DNA from: Candidatus Bathyarchaeota archaeon
GTDB taxonomy: Archaea > Thermoproteota > Bathyarchaeia > 40CM-2-53-6 > RBG-13-38-9
Reading direction: 5' to 3'
NCBI GenBank assembly: GCA_007050885.1
Contig: SMYQ01000147.1
Location: 1-8,494, forward strand
Length of the DNA: 8,494 nt
Position 1 is the first letter of the stretch. Each line of letters opens with the position of its first letter. The notes under the pieces were generated by a model. The model saw only the letters and a list, made by a program, of their open reading frames with translations, made no database searches and was not told the origin of the DNA. Positions 5,648-8,494 of this stretch are shown here, one piece after another. A program made the position numbers and the translations under genes.

Positions 5648-7261
5648 TCACTTAGTAGGTTTGGGTTTGGGTTTAAGTGTAGGCTTCTTAGGTTCCCCTT
5701 CTGCTCCTTCCTGTATCTGCTCAGAATCTACAGATCCTGTTTCGTAAACCAACTCAGGATACTTATCATCCTCAGTAGCCTTTTTAAGCCTCTCTTTTTC
5801 GTAACCTCCGAATCCCATTCTCTCAGCAACCGTTTCATTTGAAATACCAAGGGTTTCAGCGATAGGTCCGTGCTTTACACCCAATAGGGCGCGGGCACGT
5901 GATTCAAGGTCAATCATTTCAGAGACTGGAAAGCTGATCTTAATTAATTCCTCAGGTCTGCGTTTGATGGTTTTGAATTTTGGTTCTTGGGATTGAGTCC
6001 ATCCAATGGCTTCCTTGACATCAAATGTAGCCGGGAACTTGCTGACCGCAGACCTAAGGAAAAATATACTTCCCCAAAAATCATTAATGTACCAATTCTT
6101 AAAATAGCTTGCCTCATCCGCTGTGCGGTCAGACATAGGTCCTCTCGAGGCCTTAACAGAGGCGAAGGAGGAGGAAGCTCGACCAGTCATAATATCTTCT
6201 GGTTCATTCAATCCACTGCTTATCATTCCAAGAACGTCGGTGTCCTCATCACGAATGGGAGAGAGGTTGGGGTTGACAACCTCAACCTCCATCCCGGGTG
6301 GGAGCACCAACGAGCTGCCTGGGGTCTTTTTTGCGAGTATACCAGTCTTTGCCCTATCCTCGTCACTCAGCGTAAGCCATATTTTAAAGGATTTAGGGTC
6401 GGTTATCCTAAAAATCCACAGATAAGCACCTGCTGATTTCTTGTGATCGATTTCATATTTCTTAAGATTTTCATAATGATTCACCCATTCCAGTGTAGTC
6501 CTCAAATGAGAGATACTGCGCTTGGTTAAGAAGCCTTTTTCTAAGGAAACAATAAACTTATAATACCCATTGAATTGCCTGAAAATCTGCTTACGAGACT
6601 TGCTCTTTCCTTGCAGTTTTGGGTCATATGAGTCATCTTTTTTGGCTACCGACAGTAGATCCGGGTATCGAGCGCAGAATATCGACGGAATCTGTTGAAA
6701 ATCTTTACCATTCGAGCGAATATTGTACATAAGTGGAAAAAGTGTTTTTGATGGATGATATATGATTCCATCGTTTCCTGCCGACTTACTCTGTATCGTG
6801 GAAGGATCAATAAAATCAATCTCTACAAAGCCTGAATCATGGCAGGTAAGGCACAGAAACAACTCACCTTCTATTATGAGACGGATCATATATTTGGGCA
6901 AGTAGTAATAAAGGCGGTTGCGAGGGTCTTTCTCTATTTCATCTATAACCTTCTGTATTTCCCATTCCCCACTCGTAACACTAAATCCAAATCCAGTAAG
7001 TCTTCCACTCTCCCCTCTAACGGCGGTATTAACGTGTGGGTTTCGCTGTGCTTTAGAGAAACAAAGGTTCTGAAGGGTTTCGCGGGTGAGGGTGCTGTCT
7101 TCTTTATTTAGACCAGGGAGGGCGGGAAATCCATCCTCATCCGTCACCGCAAGTGAATCACCATATTGCCAAGGTACGGAAAAGGAAATTCGAGTAAGTG
7201 CTGCATCAGAAATATTGAGTAGTTCGTCCCTTACCTCATCAGGCAAGTTATCTCTTTTCAA
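5648..7261 (-). CDS. Portal protein
   Basis: This encodes a 537-residue protein of usual portal length. It would form the dodecameric ring at one capsid vertex through which DNA enters and to which terminase and neck bind. Portal-like features are the N-terminal region with NPHVNTAVRGESGRLTGFG (74-92) and the basic-aromatic middle (220-300). The late segment LPPGMEVEVVNPN...DVLGMISSGLNEPEDIMTG (320-360) is followed by SSSFASVKASRGPMSDR. That last part is the helix/tunnel region typical of lambda-like and related portals. The start is TTG 7261: GAGGAG (7275-7270) lies 8 nt upstream, an in-frame TGA at 7276-7274 closes the frame above, and no in-frame ATG exists until residue 125. The C-terminus is a Pro/Lys tail (KPTLKPKPKPTK) after an acidic Gln/Glu stretch. 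The stop TGA is 7 nt before the protease start, whose Shine-Dalgarno sequence overlaps it. Confidence 0.87.
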   Translation of the reverse strand: MKRDNLPDEVRDELLNISDAALTRISFSVPWQYGDSLAVTDEDGFPALPGLNKEDSTLTRETLQNLCFSKAQRNPHVNTAVRGESGRLTGFGFSVTSGEWEIQKVIDEIEKDPRNRLYYYLPKYMIRLIIEGELFLCLTCHDSGFVEIDFIDPSTIQSKSAGNDGIIYHPSKTLFPLMYNIRSNGKDFQQIPSIFCARYPDLLSVAKKDDSYDPKLQGKSKSRKQIFRQFNGYYKFIVSLEKGFLTKRSISHLRTTLEWVNHYENLKKYEIDHKKSAGAYLWIFRITDPKSFKIWLTLSDEDRAKTGILAKKTPGSSLVLPPGMEVEVVNPNLSPIRDEDTDVLGMISSGLNEPEDIMTGRASSSFASVKASRGPMSDRTADEASYFKNWYINDFWGSIFFLRSAVSKFPATFDVKEAIGWTQSQEPKFKTIKRRPEELIKISFPVSEMIDLESRARALLGVKHGPIAETLGISNETVAERMGFGGYEKERLKKATEDDKYPELVYETGSVDSEQIQEGAEGEPKKPTLKPKPKPTK

Positions 7262-7292
7262 TCCACACTCTCCTCATTTTAAATTATCTGCA

Positions 7293-7322
7293 ACTATAAC
7301 ACAGTGGAAGGGTATTTGTCAA
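7293..7322 (-). promoter_or_regulatory. Sigma70-type promoter upstream of portal gene
   Basis: On the minus strand the gap between terminase and portal holds a perfect -35 TTGACA (7322-7317). An 18-nt spacer separates it from TATAGT (7298-7293), one mismatch from the -10 consensus. The -10 is preceded by TGT, an extended -10 element (TGn). Transcription would begin near 7286-7288, giving a leader of about 25 nt before the portal start. This 85-nt gap is the largest non-coding stretch in the window, and no terminator hairpin was seen in it. The site would let the portal-to-tail genes be transcribed separately from terminase. The motif match is direct; activity is inferred. Confidence 0.65.
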
Positions 7323-7346
7323 GAACTCTTTTACATACCACGATAT

Positions 7347-8093
7347 TTAATAATTTCCAACGAGCTCACTATTAGGATAAAACCCTCCAAAACTGACGGT
7401 TCCTTTGCGAACACGGAATTCATCAGGACCTATCATTCTTCCCCCATATATACACCATGCCAAGCTATAAATGAAGTCGTCCTGTATCCCACCCTTTTCC
7501 ATTTTCTCTGGACTCCCAAACTGTTTTTTCAGCGTATCGTGATCAAACATCTTGAACTCCTCCACAGCGAGATCCTTCGTCTTGGAGCCATGGATGGGGA
7601 CGGTGGGCATCTTGTACCTTCCCTCCCTTGCCAGTGTGTGCAACTCAGTAAACGCCTCTTTTTGCTTCCCGTAGTTTGGAAACACGAGGTCGATATCAAT
7701 GTCTCTATCTTCACACCATTTGATCATATCCCAAGACCCATAGCGCTCACCACAGAACATATCAATTCCACCCAGATCAACATCCAGACTGTCCAGCATC
7801 CGCTTTGCCTCATTGATATCATGGTTTGGAATATCAGCAACAAGTGCCAAGAAGTAGATGAACTTCATATCAGGAATTTCTACGGTTATGGAGAATGGAT
7901 CGGTTTTAGATTTGGGCAGCCCCTTAATCACCGCTGTCAATATTGTCCTTGCCTGTCCATGCACGGCAGTTGGATCACCCATGTCAAGCCCTGCCAACAG
8001 CGCCCAGTCTGTCTCAAACTTATCACTCAGCTTCTCAACATCTTGCATTGACATCGACCAGGCACCAGGTATGTACTGCTTCAAACCGTACAT
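7347..8093 (-). CDS. Terminase large subunit, nuclease domain as a separate protein
   Basis: This encodes 248 residues with the RNase H-like fold pattern of the terminase nuclease, which cuts concatemeric DNA at the start and end of packaging. Candidate metal-binding acids are D37 in LLAGLDMGDP, D111 in GGIDMFCGE (with E116 near), and D205/D206 in GGIQDDFIYSLAW. They have the usual order and spacing of the family. The start is ATG 8093, overlapping the previous stop by one base (TAATG). GGAGG lies 10 nt upstream, inside the previous gene, so translation is probably coupled. No ATPase motif is present. A normal large terminase is 400-600 residues with both domains in one chain, so together with the upstream fragment this looks like a split terminase. 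The two proteins would have to associate on the portal. The nuclease assignment is firm; whether the split is biological or a sequencing error cannot be decided here. Confidence 0.85.
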   Translation of the reverse strand: MYGLKQYIPGAWSMSMQDVEKLSDKFETDWALLAGLDMGDPTAVHGQARTILTAVIKGLPKSKTDPFSITVEIPDMKFIYFLALVADIPNHDINEAKRMLDSLDVDLGGIDMFCGERYGSWDMIKWCEDRDIDIDLVFPNYGKQKEAFTELHTLAREGRYKMPTVPIHGSKTKDLAVEEFKMFDHDTLKKQFGSPEKMEKGGIQDDFIYSLAWCIYGGRMIGPDEFRVRKGTVSFGGFYPNSELVGNY

Positions 8094-8494
8094 TACGCCG
8101 CTTCCTCCAACCTTCTCAATCTTTTTTCCATCTCAGCAACCCTTTTGTTACCAAGTATCACCCCGTCTTCGAATCCTTTCTCTCTAAGGTCGTCTAACTC
8201 TTTGAACAACTTGTTTCTCTCTCCAAGGATCTCCATTATAAGATCTGTATTCATCACGTTACCATCAGCACCAAGTATTCCCATCGCATCAACCATTTCA
8301 TCAGTAAATACCTGTACGGTGCCAGCTTCCCAGAGATTCTGAAAATACCTCTCAAATTCTCCAAATGGAAACTTCTCCTTGTAGTCATTCAACTGCATGG
8401 TATCCATATTGGGGTTCCAGTAATCCTCCTCCACTGCGTTGACGCTCCTGCGGTAGGAGAAGTAGACACTCTGGAGCTTTCCCTCACGGACGCT
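8093..8494 (-). CDS. Terminase large subunit, ATPase-side fragment (5' end outside window)
   Basis: The minus-strand frame is open to the window edge and encodes the last 133 residues of a larger protein, ending at TAA 8095-8093. A GTG at 8434 lies inside the frame and is not a plausible start. The segment VYFSYR (residues 10-15), YWNPNM (25-30) and FERYFQNLWEAG (47-58) matches the stretch that follows the Walker B/coupling region in large terminases. That region leads from the packaging ATPase into the linker. The Walker A and B motifs would lie beyond the window. The C-terminus (about 90-133) is charged and predicted coiled coil (KRVAEMEKRLRRLEEAA). Unusually, the protein stops here, before the nuclease domain, which is encoded by the next gene. 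The terminase assignment rests on recognised family motifs and the adjoining nuclease and portal genes. The alternative is a sequencing frameshift in a single-chain terminase. Confidence 0.8.
   Translation of the reverse strand, partial: SVREGKLQSVYFSYRRSVNAVEEDYWNPNMDTMQLNDYKEKFPFGEFERYFQNLWEAGTVQVFTDEMVDAMGILGADGNVMNTDLIMEILGERNKLFKELDDLREKGFEDGVILGNKRVAEMEKRLRRLEEAA

Noticed and set aside
7262..7346. Rho-independent terminator after terminase
   Set aside because: No GC-rich stem followed by a T-run was found; the gap is better explained by the promoter and leader.
7086..8051. Plus-strand open frame of 321 residues
   Set aside because: It is antisense to the terminase nuclease and the start of the portal, crosses the promoter gap, has Cys/His/Pro-rich non-protein-like composition, and no ribosome site was recognised.

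Overview
The window is a stretch of the head-and-neck (virion morphogenesis) region of a tailed double-stranded DNA bacteriophage or prophage (Caudoviricetes, probably siphovirus-like). Every credible gene is on the minus strand, so transcription runs from high to low coordinates. Gene order is the classic late-module order: terminase, portal, protease/scaffold, decoration protein, major capsid protein, head-tail connectors, tail-completion protein. The capsid protein resembles the lambda gpE family, and the decoration protein resembles the lambda gpD family with an inserted domain. No host gene, tRNA, integrase or insertion sequence is visible, so the host cannot be named. The very regular AGGAGG-type ribosome binding sites and one sigma70-type promoter fit many bacterial hosts. 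Moderate GC and occasional TTG/GTG starts fit too.

Layout, in transcription order. 8494-8093: end of the large terminase ATPase part (gene runs off the window). 8093-7347: separate, translationally coupled terminase nuclease gene. 7346-7262: intergenic gap with a strong candidate promoter. 7261-5648: portal. 5640-4282: prohead protease fused to scaffold, with an internal start at 4821 that would make free scaffold. 4281-4217: gap with a small stem-loop. 4216-3509: decoration-like protein. 3482-2145: major capsid protein. 2112-1879: small protein. 1876-1421: connector-like protein. 1421-741: neck/stopper-like protein. 705-526: zinc-ribbon protein. 539-345: Cys-rich coiled-coil protein. 361-1: gp10-like tail-completion protein, running off the window. 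Coding is almost continuous, with 1-17 nt overlaps at several junctions.

How the genes work together: terminase pumps DNA through the portal into a procapsid. That shell is built from the capsid protein on the scaffold, whose fused protease later removes it. The decoration protein stabilises the expanded shell, and the connector, neck and tail-completion proteins close the head and join it to the tail.

The most unusual points are as follows. (1) Nearly identical Thr/Ser-only tails of about 21 residues end both the major capsid protein and the neck protein, written with mixed synonymous codons. (2) The terminase is split into two genes at a TAATG junction. (3) A textbook ribosome binding site sits inside the protease/scaffold gene. 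(4) Similar beta-rich insert domains are present in both shell proteins.
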